DNA from: Orbus sasakiae
GTDB lineage: Bacteria > Pseudomonadota > Gammaproteobacteria > Enterobacterales > Orbaceae
Length of the DNA stretch: 64,000 bases
Reading direction: 5' to 3'
Assembly: GCF_039542345.1 (NCBI RefSeq)
Contig: NZ_BAABHY010000001.1
Span: 1,116,001-1,180,000 of the forward strand
The position numbers were made by a program, and so were the translations under genes. The notes under the pieces are model-generated. The model was not told the origin of the DNA. It ran no database searches and saw nothing but the letters and a program-made list of their open reading frames with translations. This document shows, one piece after another, positions 9,740-18,241 of this stretch (positions within the stretch are counted from its first letter, which is position 1; every line of letters begins with the position of its first letter).

Positions 9740-10242
9740 CAAATATCTTTGTTATTTTTTGCTCAAAATGAATAATCAGATCGACCTTATTTTGTATAAA
9801 TAATGTCATTATTATTATAACAAAGTGAGGTTGATATGTTTATTAGCCGGTTTGGTATCGGTATGATGTGTTTTATCGATTGTAGTTATGTAGTTATGTG
9901 ATTATAGTTTCCTCTGCTCCCTATCATGAATCTTATTTATCAGACTCAATCACTTTTTAATATCCGGTATCATCATTTATTTTCATGGTAAGCAGAGGAA
10001 TACATTTAAAGCCTATTATTGAGATCAACTTATCATGCGTAACAAATCAAACTCAATTTCAAAAGATTATACATCATAACCATAAACACAATTTGATACT
10101 CATTGAGTCTATTCAAATTATTTTATTTGTGATCGGTATTAACTTCGGTACTATTGCGATTAATCATTAAATTCTCCCTAATTTTTTACCTGAGGTTTTT
10201 GCACATTTTTGGATAAAGGCGTATCATGACGATCTCAAAAAC
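9740..10242. other. Non-coding leader-like region with a long-range inverted repeat and mini-ORFs
   Basis: About 500 bp between pabB-pabC and yohJ. It contains a 21-codon ORF (9836-9901) with a good GTGAGG ribosome site, followed by a second mini-ORF starting near 9925 and a third reading from 9985. A 10-bp perfect inverted repeat (TTCCTCTGCT / AGCAGAGGAA) brackets the second one. None of the peptides resembles a protein I know. It may be a regulatory 5' leader, a small RNA, or gene debris. Confidence 0.4.
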
Positions 10243-10722
10243 TTGTTTTTATTGATAACCGAATCCGTCATGAAACACTTTTTAGCGCGGCACGCTACAA
10301 TTCGCCATCGTTTATATTCGCTTTACTATACGCTTTTTAGCTACGGACGTAGTTTTCTGATTTTGTTTATCTGTCTTTGGTTTGGTAATTTAATTTCCCT
10401 ATTATTACCAATCACCATTCCTGGTAGCATCATTGGATTACTCGTACTTTTCTTTTTACTTGCTTTTCAGCTAATTCCAACGAGTTGGGTACGTAATGGG
10501 TGTAATTTATTTATGCGTTACATGACCATCTTATTTATTCCTGCCGCGATGGGAATAATGGATAATTATGTGTATTTGATCCACAGTTGGGCGCCAATTC
10601 TCATTGGCAGTGTCACGAGTACTTTTGTGGTCATGATATTTATCGGCTGGTTAACCCAACATTTACATTCACGTTCATTACCAGCAGTAAGTGATGATGT
10701 GAGCAAAGGGGAACAATCATGA
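10243..10722 (+). CDS. yohJ: CidA/LrgA (YohJ) family membrane protein
   Basis: A holin-like inner-membrane protein with four hydrophobic segments and the LrgA signature LLLPITIPGSIIGLLVLFF. The TTG at 10243 gives 159 aa; the ATG at 10270 (MKHFLARHATIRHRLYS) gives 150 aa, nearer the family length (E. coli YohJ 132 aa). Neither has a strong ribosome site, so the start is uncertain. It overlaps the LrgB/YohK gene by four bases, forming the usual CidA/LrgA-LrgB pair. In several bacteria these pairs affect murein hydrolase activity or export small carboxylates; the role here is not shown by sequence. Confidence 0.85.
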   Translation: MFLLITESVMKHFLARHATIRHRLYSLYYTLFSYGRSFLILFICLWFGNLISLLLPITIPGSIIGLLVLFFLLAFQLIPTSWVRNGCNLFMRYMTILFIPAAMGIMDNYVYLIHSWAPILIGSVTSTFVVMIFIGWLTQHLHSRSLPAVSDDVSKGEQS

Positions 10723-11408
10723 TTTGGATGTTACCCTTGACTGTTGTCATTTTCCTCCTGATCCGCAAACTGGCAATTAAAATTAAAAGCACGCTATTTA
10801 ATCCACTAGTGATTTCCGTGATCGTTTTAATCCCGATTTTATTGCTAACAAATACATCTTATAACGAGTACTTTTATAATGTACGATGGATTCATGAATT
10901 GCTACCCTATTCAGTCGTTGCGTTAGCCTACCCACTGTATGAGTTGATTCCACAGATAAAATCACGTTGGAAGTCAATCATGTTCATTACGTTTATTGCG
11001 ACACTATCGTCAATGATTTCCGGTGTTTGTATCGCATTTTGGTTAGGTGGTAATATTGAAATTGCCGCGTCTATTTTACCGAAATCAGTAACAACAGCCA
11101 TCGCTGTCACGATAGCCGAAAATCAAGGTGGAGTGCCATCAATTGCTGCACTGTGTGTGATTTTAGTCGGTACTTTAGGGGCTATTTTAGGTCATCAATT
11201 ACTTAATTTATTTAAAATACGATCAGCAGCAGCTAGAGGACTCGCAATCGGTTCTGTCTCACATGCCGTAGGTACAGCAAGATGTATTGAAGTCGATTAC
11301 CATGAAGGTGCTTATAGCTCATTAGCATTAGTTTTATGTGGAATCATGACATCATTGACAGCACCTTTTTTATTCCCAATAATGGTCCTTATTCATAACG
11401 TGTTCTAA
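10719..11408 (+). CDS. yohK: LrgB (YohK) family membrane protein
   Basis: A 229-aa polytopic membrane protein that pairs with LrgA/YohJ. Family motifs include FWLGGNIEIAASILPKSVTT and SVSHAVGTARC. Length matches E. coli YohK (231 aa). The ATGA overlap with the preceding gene indicates coupled translation. sanA begins 10 bp later; in E. coli the order is yohJ-yohK-cdd-sanA, so cdd is the only gene missing from this block. Confidence 0.9.
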   Translation: MIWMLPLTVVIFLLIRKLAIKIKSTLFNPLVISVIVLIPILLLTNTSYNEYFYNVRWIHELLPYSVVALAYPLYELIPQIKSRWKSIMFITFIATLSSMISGVCIAFWLGGNIEIAASILPKSVTTAIAVTIAENQGGVPSIAALCVILVGTLGAILGHQLLNLFKIRSAAARGLAIGSVSHAVGTARCIEVDYHEGAYSSLALVLCGIMTSLTAPFLFPIMVLIHNVF

Positions 11409-11418
11409 TGGTACTTTG

Positions 11419-12084
11419 ATGATAAAGAAAATATCAAAATTTATATTTTGTGCACTGATTTTTATCATCGCCATGATTTTTTCATTAGACTATTGGATTA
11501 GTTTAAAAACTGAACCTGATATATATAACGATTATGATACACTGCCCTACAATACTGTGGGCGTCGTTCTTGGCACCTCAAAATATATTAAAGGCGGAGG
11601 GATCAATGCCTTTTATAAAAACCGTATAGAGGGTGCAATTGACCTTTATTGGCTAGGAAAAGTCGATTATCTCTTATTAAGTGGTGACAATGCCCTAATG
11701 AGCTATAACGAACCCATCACGATGAAACGAGACTTACTCAAAGCAGGAATCCCCGAAACAGCAATTGTGCTTGATTACGCGGGTTTTAGAACGCTAGACT
11801 CAATTGTTAGAGCTAACAAAGTGTTTGATGTTAACCAATTTACAATTATAACTCAAGAATTTCATTGTGAACGCGCATTGTTTATTGCTCAATATCAAGG
11901 TATTGATGCCAAGTGTTTTGCTGTCCCTACTCCAGATAATATACACATGGTGAGAATACGTGAAATGTTTGCACGACTGGGTGCTTTTGTCGATTTGTAT
12001 ATTTTGAATAAAGAGCCAAAATATTTAGGGCCGATGTTACCGATTATTGCTGACAACCAAAATAACGATAAAATCGATAAATAG
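11419..12084 (+). CDS. sanA: SanA-like envelope permeability protein (DUF218 / YdcF-like domain)
   Basis: A membrane-anchored protein of about 221 aa. One N-terminal transmembrane segment (residues 7-24) is followed by a DUF218 domain containing VVLGTSKYIKGGGINAFY, YLLLSGDNA and DYAGFRTLDS, all highly similar to E. coli SanA, which affects outer-membrane permeability to vancomycin and SDS. A TTG at 11416 precedes the ATG at 11419, which is the preferred start. Its position after yohJK repeats the enterobacterial gene order. Confidence 0.92.
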   Translation: MIKKISKFIFCALIFIIAMIFSLDYWISLKTEPDIYNDYDTLPYNTVGVVLGTSKYIKGGGINAFYKNRIEGAIDLYWLGKVDYLLLSGDNALMSYNEPITMKRDLLKAGIPETAIVLDYAGFRTLDSIVRANKVFDVNQFTIITQEFHCERALFIAQYQGIDAKCFAVPTPDNIHMVRIREMFARLGAFVDLYILNKEPKYLGPMLPIIADNQNNDKIDK

Positions 12085-12127
12085 TTAGTTTGCTTATGCC
12101 TTAAACACAATAATCTCATAAATTAGA

Positions 12128-12143
12128 TTGCATTTTTATGCAA
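12128..12143. promoter_or_regulatory. Candidate ArgR operator upstream of the art operon
   Basis: A perfect 16-bp palindrome, TTGCATTTTTATGCAA. It fits the ARG-box form TGnATwwwwATnCA, with symmetrical substitutions relative to TGAATwwwwATTCA. It lies just upstream of a TATAAT at 12149-12154 and 51 bp before artP, so a bound repressor would cover the -35 region. E. coli art genes are ArgR-regulated; ArgR control here is inference. Confidence 0.6.
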
Positions 12144-12194
12144 CAAAATATAATATTTAGTCAGTTTAAATTTTATTATTATATTAGTTAGCTT

Positions 12195-12923
12195 ATGAAC
12201 ATTGAGTTAAACCATATTAATTGTTTTTATGGTTCACATCAGGCTTTATGCGACATCTCATTTTGTTACCCACTGGGTGAAACAATTGTGTTGCTTGGAC
12301 CTAGTGGAGCAGGCAAAAGCTCCTTACTAAAAGTATTTAATCTACTTGAGGTCCCATCCTCTGGCAGTATGAAAATTGCAAATTTGGATTTTCAATTTAC
12401 AACAAAACCGACTGAAGAAAAAGTTAAGCAACTTAGAACAAATGTTGGTATGGTATTTCAAAACTATAATCTTTGGCCACATTTGACGGTACTTGAGAAT
12501 TTGATCGAAGCACCTTGTCAGGTATTAAAAATGCCTAAAGAACAAGCAGTAGATAAAGCTCATAAGATTTTATTAAGGTTACAACTTGATACGATGAGTA
12601 ATCGTTACCCACTCCATTTATCTGGTGGGCAACAACAACGCGTAGCTATTGCTAGAGCACTAATGATGGAACCTCAAATATTGTTATTTGATGAACCCAC
12701 TGCAGCATTAGATCCCGAAATTACTTCACAAGTTGCCGAAATCATTAATGAGTTGTCAGCAACAGGGATAACTCAAATTATTGTAACGCATGAAGTCGAC
12801 TTTGCAAAAAAAGTTGCTTCACAAGTGATTTATCTTGAAAAAGGAAAAATCATTGAACAAGGTGATGCAAGTTGTTTTGAACAACCTAAGTCACCACAAT
12901 TACAAATGTATTTATCTCATTAA
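12195..12923 (+). CDS. artP: Arginine ABC transporter ATP-binding protein ArtP
   Basis: A 242-aa ABC ATPase for periplasmic arginine uptake. Walker A is GPSGAGKSS (near residue 37), the Q-loop is VFQNYNLWPH, the signature is LSGGQQQR, Walker B is ILLFDEPTAALDP and the switch His is in IIVTHEVDFA. Length equals E. coli ArtP (242 aa). It is first in an artP-artI-artQ-artM operon, behind a likely ArgR operator. Confidence 0.95.
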   Translation: MNIELNHINCFYGSHQALCDISFCYPLGETIVLLGPSGAGKSSLLKVFNLLEVPSSGSMKIANLDFQFTTKPTEEKVKQLRTNVGMVFQNYNLWPHLTVLENLIEAPCQVLKMPKEQAVDKAHKILLRLQLDTMSNRYPLHLSGGQQQRVAIARALMMEPQILLFDEPTAALDPEITSQVAEIINELSATGITQIIVTHEVDFAKKVASQVIYLEKGKIIEQGDASCFEQPKSPQLQMYLSH

Positions 12924-12942
12924 TATCCCAAAAGGTGAAATT

Positions 12943-13674
12943 ATGAAAAACGTATTTATTGCTGCAACACTTGCTAGTTTGGCGTTTACTGCAACAGCCA
13001 AAGATATCACCTTTGGTATGGAGGCAACTTATGCGCCATTTGAATTCTATAATGAGCAAAACCAACTTGTTGGCTTTGATGTTGATATCGCCAATACGAT
13101 TTGTGAAAATCTACAATATACATGCAAATTCACTAATCAATCATTTGATAGTTTGATTCCGAGTTTAAAAACGCGTCGTATTGATGCCACAATTTCAGGT
13201 ATTGATATTACACCTGAACGTAGTGAACAAGTCGACTTCACCCAATCTTACTATGATAATTCTGCTGAATTTATTATCAAGAAAGATAGTTTTAAATCAA
13301 TTGATGACCTTAACGGTAAACGTGTTGGTATTCAAAACGGAACCACCCATCAAAAATATTTGATGGATAAATTCCCTCAAATTGAAGTGGTTAGCTATGA
13401 TAGTTATCAGTATGCCGTACTTGATCTTAAAGCAGACCGTATTGATGCAATCTTTAGTGATGCCGCTGTTGCAGACGAATGGTTAGTAAAAGAATCTACC
13501 TTAGTACAGCTTGGTGATAAAGTTGTTGATCCAGAATATTTCGGTACTGGTTTAGGAATTGCCGTTCGTAAAGGCAATACTGACTTATTAGATCAATTTA
13601 ATCAAGCATTAAGCAAAATGAAAACCGATGGTAGCTATGATGCCATTTATAAAAAATGGTTTGATAAAAAATAA
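12943..13674 (+). CDS. artI: Arginine-binding periplasmic protein (ArtI/ArtJ type)
   Basis: A 243-aa periplasmic substrate-binding protein of the polar amino acid family. The ATG at 12943 has AAAGGTGA just upstream and opens on a clear signal peptide (MKNVFIAATLASLAFTATA, cleavage after ATA). An upstream in-frame extension lies inside artP and is rejected. The mature start DITFGMEATYAPFEF and GFDVDIANTIC are typical of arginine- and lysine-binding proteins. Position in the operon corresponds to artI; ArtI and ArtJ cannot be told apart by eye. Confidence 0.93.
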   Translation: MKNVFIAATLASLAFTATAKDITFGMEATYAPFEFYNEQNQLVGFDVDIANTICENLQYTCKFTNQSFDSLIPSLKTRRIDATISGIDITPERSEQVDFTQSYYDNSAEFIIKKDSFKSIDDLNGKRVGIQNGTTHQKYLMDKFPQIEVVSYDSYQYAVLDLKADRIDAIFSDAAVADEWLVKESTLVQLGDKVVDPEYFGTGLGIAVRKGNTDLLDQFNQALSKMKTDGSYDAIYKKWFDKK

Positions 13675-13700
13675 TTTAACCTAAGTTTGCTTTATGATAT

Positions 13701-13727
13701 GCCGCGTAATAGCGGCTATTTTCTTTT
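13701..13727 (+). terminator. Attenuating hairpin between artI and artQ
   Basis: GCCGC, six-base loop, GCGGC, then a T-rich tail. A 5-bp GC stem would cause partial termination after the binding-protein gene, a common way to make more binding protein than permease. Confidence 0.6.
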
Positions 13728-13759
13728 TAATATTATGACAAAAACAGATAAATTGAATT

Positions 13760-14521
13760 ATGTTTGACTGGTTGAATTATTTTTTTCCGCTATTGGATGC
13801 AACAAAAACAACGTTGCTTATTGCCATCACCTCACTCGTGATTGGCTTAATCTTGGCATTTCTATTTACCGTGCTTGAATCCTGGCGATTTAAACCTGTC
13901 GCATGGCTTATTTCCATCATTGTCATTGTTATCCGAGCATTACCCGAAATACTTGTTGTTATCGCTATTTATAACGGTATTCCTTTATTACTGATTTTCC
14001 TTGCTGATGAAGTCCTTGGTGGTGGGCTAGATTTATCTATTCCACTCGGTTTTACCGACCTTAATTTTCATTTAGAGATCACCAATTTTGATGTCAGTCC
14101 AATTTTATGCGGTATCATTGCCCTATCATTACTTTACGCAGCTTACGCATCACAGACGCTACGCGGCGCATTTAAGGCCATTCCAATTGGTCAAAAACAG
14201 GCTGCTGAAGTACTGGGTTTAAGTAAGTCTCGAACCTTATTTCATATTATCATTCCACAAATTTGGCGTCATGCGTTACCTGGACTTGGTAATCAATGGT
14301 TAGTGTTACTCAAAGATACGGCATTAGTTTCACTGATCACCGTTAATGATGTAATGATGCAAACTCGTAGCATTATTGCCAACACACGTGAACCCTTTAC
14401 CTGGTATTTAATCGCAGCAGTTATCTATCTGATTATTTCTTTAATTAGTCAACGGGTTTTGAGTGTACTCGAAGCGCGTACGCTTTATTTTGAAAATAAA
14501 TCCACCGTGACTGAGAAATAA
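13760..14521 (+). CDS. artQ: Arginine ABC transporter permease ArtQ
   Basis: A 253-aa inner-membrane permease of the His/Glu/Gln/Arg/opine family, with five or so hydrophobic segments. The EAA loop is QAAEVLGLSKSRTLFHIIIPQ, near residues 153-173. It is slightly longer than E. coli ArtQ (238 aa), with an insert around residues 85-110. It follows the binding-protein gene after a hairpin and precedes artM by 11 bp. Confidence 0.93.
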   Translation: MFDWLNYFFPLLDATKTTLLIAITSLVIGLILAFLFTVLESWRFKPVAWLISIIVIVIRALPEILVVIAIYNGIPLLLIFLADEVLGGGLDLSIPLGFTDLNFHLEITNFDVSPILCGIIALSLLYAAYASQTLRGAFKAIPIGQKQAAEVLGLSKSRTLFHIIIPQIWRHALPGLGNQWLVLLKDTALVSLITVNDVMMQTRSIIANTREPFTWYLIAAVIYLIISLISQRVLSVLEARTLYFENKSTVTEK

Positions 14522-14532
14522 GGAGTATACAT

Positions 14533-15219
14533 ATGTCAGATAAAATTTTTTATTATTTCTCGGTATTAATACAAGGCTTACCTGTCACTTTATCATTGAG
14601 TCTAGCCGGAATTATTAGTGCTTGTTTGATCGCGGTTCTCCTTGCTGTATTATTAACGTCAAACAAATGGTTTATGACAAAACTGATTAAAGGCTATATT
14701 ATTTTATTTACTGGGACACCGCTTTTGGTTCAGTTATTTATTATTTATTATGGTCCAGCCCAGTTTTCTTTTATTAGCAAACATCTACCGATACTTTGGC
14801 AATTGCTGTCACAACCATGGTTTTGTGCTTACCTGGCTTTAACGCTAAATAGTGCTGCCTACACGACCCAAATATTTTCCGGTGCGCTAAAAGCTGTACC
14901 ACAAGGTCAATGGCAGGCTTGTGTCGCTCTTGGTATGAATAGAATGCAGACTTTAAGAGTGATTTTACCGTATGCATTAAAACGGGCATTATCCACCTAT
15001 TCTAATGAAGTCATCTTTGTTGTAAAAGGTACCGCTCTAACAACAACGATTACCTTAATGGATGTAATGGGATATAACCAGTTATTAAATGGCCGATATT
15101 ATGAATTTTCAATTTTTATTGCAACTGGTTGTATTTACCTCTTGATAAATGGGTTATTAAGCATCATTATGAGATTAATAGAGAAACGTGCTCTTCGATT
15201 TGAGAACGTTAATAATTAA
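14533..15219 (+). CDS. artM: Arginine ABC transporter permease ArtM
   Basis: A 228-aa inner-membrane permease, partner of ArtQ (E. coli ArtM is 222 aa). The EAA loop QACVALGMNRMQTLRVILPYA is visible near residues 137-157. AAGGAG lies just before the ATG. It is the last art gene; uvrC starts 28 bp after its stop on the same strand and may share the transcript. Confidence 0.93.
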   Translation: MSDKIFYYFSVLIQGLPVTLSLSLAGIISACLIAVLLAVLLTSNKWFMTKLIKGYIILFTGTPLLVQLFIIYYGPAQFSFISKHLPILWQLLSQPWFCAYLALTLNSAAYTTQIFSGALKAVPQGQWQACVALGMNRMQTLRVILPYALKRALSTYSNEVIFVVKGTALTTTITLMDVMGYNQLLNGRYYEFSIFIATGCIYLLINGLLSIIMRLIEKRALRFENVNN

Positions 15220-15247
15220 TAGCATTTTGCAATGTGACCGCTTTTTT

Positions 15248-17089
15248 ATGAAACATGAGAGTTTTGATTCAACCACATTTTTAAAAACAGTCCCACATAA
15301 ACCCGGTATTTATCAGATGTTTAATGATAAGAATATCATCATTTATGTGGGTAAAGCGAAAGATCTTAATAACCGTCTTAAAAGTTACTTCAACAGTAGT
15401 AAAAAAACGCTCAAAACAGACATTTTAGTGAGTCAAATTACGCATGTCGAATTCACCCTCACTAACACAGAAACGGAAGCATTACTGCTTGAGCAAACCT
15501 ACATCAAAAAATATCAGCCTCGATACAATGTGTTGCTCAAAGATGATAAAAGTTATCCGTTCATCAAAATTAGCAAAGAAAAGCACCCGCAGCTTTCACT
15601 TTACCGTGGATCCATTAATAGAAAACAAGATGAGTTCTTTGGCCCCTACCCGAGCTCTTATGCGGTCAAACAAATATTGCATTTATTGCAAAAAACATTT
15701 CCAATTCGTCAGTGTACTGATGCTGTTTATAAAAACAGAACCCGACCTTGTTTACAGTATCAGATTAAACGTTGTTTAGGCCCTTGCGTTACCGGACTCG
15801 TTAGTGATGAGGATTATAATGAACAAGTTAATTACGTCCGATTATTTTTAAGGGGTCAATCTGACGACATCGTCAGCATCATTACGGAAGATATGCAAAA
15901 GGCCAGTGCTGAACTTAATTTCGAAAAAGCAGCCAAATTACGGGATCAAATCAGCGCAATAACACAAATAAAAGAACAGCAAGTCATCTACAATAATAAC
16001 GACAATTTAGATGTCATTGGATTCCATTACCAAACTGGTATTGCATGCGTTTATATCCTATTTATCCGCAATGGTCAGACATTTGGTCATCGGGCTTATT
16101 TCCCGAAAGTCCCATCAAATACTGAACTTGAAGAAGTCATTGAAACCTTTTTAGGACAGTTTTACTTACAAGGTAATGCTAATCGCAATATTCCAAAGAA
16201 AATATTACTGAATTACTCACTCAGTGACAAAAAAGCCATGGAAGATACCTTGTCTCAACTGGCTAATCATCAGGTAAAATTAGTCGATGAGCCGAAAGGT
16301 GATAATCTTAAACTTTTAACCATTGCCATTCAAAATGCACAAAAAGAAGTCCAAAATAAACAATTACAAAGTTCAACAATAAAACAGCGTTATGATGAGT
16401 TAAAACAGTTTTTAGGTATTAATCAGCTTAATCGAATGGAATGTTTCGACATTAGCCACTTTATGGGTAAAAATACCATTGCATCATGTGTTGTATTTGA
16501 TGATAAAGGGCCCGTTAAGTCTGAGTTTAGGCGTTATAATATCAGCGGTATTACCGAAGGTGATGACTATGCGGCAATGGATCAAGTCTTGACGCGGCGC
16601 TATAGCAAAAAAGAGTTACCAGAAGAAAAAATTCCTGATGTTATTTTTATTGATGGAGGGAAAGGACAACTAAACCAAGCGATCAAATTATTTGAATCAT
16701 TAAATGTCAATTGGGATAAACATCACCCTATTTTAGTCGGCGTTGCAAAAGGCTCAGAACGCAAAGAAGGTCTTGAAACATTATTTTTTGAAGCACATGG
16801 CCATGGTCATTATCTCGATGCTCACTCACCGGCTTTATTGCTCATCCAACAAATACGTAATGCATCGCATGATCATGCCATCATAGGTCAACGTAATAAA
16901 AATGCCAAACAGCTTACAGATAGTTCACTTGAACATATTGAAGGTATTGGTGCCAAACGTCGTCAAGCATTACTAAAACACTTTGGTGGGCTACGTGAAC
17001 TTAAAAGTGCGACTGTCGACGAAATTGCTCAAGTCCAAGGAATATCTAAATCGTTAGCTGAAAAAATCTACGATAATTTGCAACAATAA
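15248..17089 (+). CDS. uvrC: Excinuclease ABC subunit C
   Basis: A 613-aa dual-incision nuclease of nucleotide excision repair (E. coli UvrC 610 aa). The order is an N-terminal GIY-YIG domain (GIYQMFNDKNIIIYVGKAK), a four-Cys-like segment (RQCTDAV...RPCLQYQIKRC), a UVR motif around residues 205-240 (ELNFEKAAKLRDQI), the RNase H-like endonuclease domain (ECFDISHFMG, DVIFIDGGKGQLNQA), and a C-terminal helix-hairpin-helix pair (IEGIGAKRRQALLKHFGG). The ATG at 15248 is chosen over an earlier frame opening inside artM because it aligns with the family start. The pgsA neighbour is the enterobacterial arrangement. Confidence 0.96.
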   Translation: MKHESFDSTTFLKTVPHKPGIYQMFNDKNIIIYVGKAKDLNNRLKSYFNSSKKTLKTDILVSQITHVEFTLTNTETEALLLEQTYIKKYQPRYNVLLKDDKSYPFIKISKEKHPQLSLYRGSINRKQDEFFGPYPSSYAVKQILHLLQKTFPIRQCTDAVYKNRTRPCLQYQIKRCLGPCVTGLVSDEDYNEQVNYVRLFLRGQSDDIVSIITEDMQKASAELNFEKAAKLRDQISAITQIKEQQVIYNNNDNLDVIGFHYQTGIACVYILFIRNGQTFGHRAYFPKVPSNTELEEVIETFLGQFYLQGNANRNIPKKILLNYSLSDKKAMEDTLSQLANHQVKLVDEPKGDNLKLLTIAIQNAQKEVQNKQLQSSTIKQRYDELKQFLGINQLNRMECFDISHFMGKNTIASCVVFDDKGPVKSEFRRYNISGITEGDDYAAMDQVLTRRYSKKELPEEKIPDVIFIDGGKGQLNQAIKLFESLNVNWDKHHPILVGVAKGSERKEGLETLFFEAHGHGHYLDAHSPALLLIQQIRNASHDHAIIGQRNKNAKQLTDSSLEHIEGIGAKRRQALLKHFGGLRELKSATVDEIAQVQGISKSLAEKIYDNLQQ

Positions 17090-17204
17090 TTTAATAATCA
17101 TTGAAAGATCAGGGTTATTAGTGCAACATGGTAGTATAATAGTTAGTCTGCACGTTATAATTTGTCCATTTGTTTTATTTTACATTTAATATTAGAGCCT
17201 AGCC

Positions 17205-17759
17205 ATGAAACTCAACATACCAATTTACTTAACACTGTTTAGAGTCGTTTTGATTCCTTTCTTTGTTGTCGCATTTTATTTTCCGGGTAATTGGTCTGCC
17301 TTTTTTACAGCACTGATTTTTTTAATTGCCGCCGTGACAGATTGGTTTGATGGTTTTTTAGCAAGAAAACTGGGGCAAACAACCCGTTTTGGTGCTTTCT
17401 TAGATCCCGTTGCCGATAAAATTATGGTCACAATTGCCTTAGTCCTCATTACCGAGCACTATGATGCTTGGTGGGTCACAATTCCAGCTATTATTATGAT
17501 TTCACGTGAGATTATTATCTCAGCACTGCGTGAATGGATGGCGCAAATAGGTAAACGTAATAGTGTTGCAGTCTCAATTACGGGTAAAATTAAAACGGTG
17601 GCTCAAATGACGGCTTTAACTTGGCTATTGTGGCGCCCTTGCGATTTGGTCATTTATGCAGGTTTAATTGCCCTATATATCGCGGCATTTTTAACACTCT
17701 GGTCAATGTGTCAGTACCTCATGGTTGCACAAACTGATCTACTTAATGATGACGAATGA
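17205..17759 (+). CDS. pgsA: CDP-diacylglycerol--glycerol-3-phosphate 3-phosphatidyltransferase
   Basis: A 184-aa integral membrane enzyme making phosphatidylglycerol phosphate. It has the CDP-alcohol phosphotransferase motif D-x2-D-G-x2-A-R-x8-G-x3-D-x3-D (DWFDGFLARKL, then GAFLDPVADK). Length fits E. coli PgsA (182 aa). It follows uvrC by 115 bp and precedes a tRNA cluster, the same uvrC-pgsA-tRNA order seen in enterobacteria. Confidence 0.96.
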   Translation: MKLNIPIYLTLFRVVLIPFFVVAFYFPGNWSAFFTALIFLIAAVTDWFDGFLARKLGQTTRFGAFLDPVADKIMVTIALVLITEHYDAWWVTIPAIIMISREIIISALREWMAQIGKRNSVAVSITGKIKTVAQMTALTWLLWRPCDLVIYAGLIALYIAAFLTLWSMCQYLMVAQTDLLNDDE

Positions 17760-17800
17760 TTTAAAATTAAGCAAACAAACTAGCATATGCAAAATTCTAC

Positions 17801-17828
17801 TTGATGTAATCATCCAGAACCGTATAAT
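17801..17828 (+). promoter_or_regulatory. Promoter of the first tRNA-Leu/Gly copy
   Basis: TTGATG, 16-bp spacer, TATAAT, about 30 bp before tRNA-Leu. The second copy has a related promoter with the same spacer and the same bases after the -10 (GCACTG). Confidence 0.7.
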
Positions 17829-17858
17829 GCACTGGTTTTCAGCAAATATGTTGTAAAC

Positions 17859-17946
17859 GCCCGGGTGGTGAAATCGGTAGACACAAGGGATTTAAAATCC
17901 CTCGGCCTTTTTGGCCGTGCGAGTTCAAGTCTCGCCCCGGGCACCA
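17859..17946 (+). tRNA. tRNA-Leu (anticodon TAA), copy 1
   Basis: An 88-nt class II tRNA with a long variable arm (CCTCGGCCTTTTTGGCCG). Acceptor GCCCGGG pairs with CCCGGGC, and CCA is encoded. The anticodon loop TTTAAAA gives TAA at 17893-17895, reading UUA. It is the left part of a 188-bp perfect repeat also found at 45160-45347. Confidence 0.97.
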
Positions 17947-17969
17947 ATTTCAAAATGTAATATCTCAAT

Positions 17970-18045
17970 GCGGGAATAGCTCAGTTGGTAGAGCGCAACC
18001 TTGCCAAGGTTGAGGTCGCGAGTTCGAACCTCGTTTCCCGCTCCA
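17970..18045 (+). tRNA. tRNA-Gly (anticodon GCC), copy 1
   Basis: A 76-nt tRNA beginning GCGGGAATAGCTCAG and ending CCCGCTCCA. The anticodon loop CTTGCCAA gives GCC. TTCGAAC T-loop, CCA encoded. An identical copy lies at 45271-45346. Confidence 0.97.
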
Positions 18046-18241
18046 ATTAATATAAAGTACTTACATCAAATACAGTTCTAATAATTAATCTTTTTTGATT
18101 TTTTTACTTATGCTATTGATACATATCAAATATAAATGTAATTAATAAATCGTTATCACCACTTCAAATCTGAAAATATCAGCTTATACATTGCAGATAT
18201 AATTTATGTTTAATTTAAAATAAGCGATTAAGGTTAACATA

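Larger units (their letters stand above)
17859..18046 (+). repeat. 188-bp perfect direct repeat (tRNA-Leu + spacer + tRNA-Gly), left copy
   Basis: Identical base for base to 45160-45347, including the 23-bp spacer between the tRNAs and one base beyond the second CCA. Flanking sequence differs on both sides. The two copies are 27,301 bp apart and bound the NRPS segment. Confidence 0.97.

Noticed and set aside
9985..10170. 61-codon frame after pabB-pabC
   Set aside because: No family resemblance, no good ribosome site, starts inside the inverted repeat; kept only as part of the leader region.
12835..12942. Upstream extension of the arginine-binding protein
   Set aside because: Overlaps artP; the ATG at 12943 has a ribosome site and begins a clean signal peptide.
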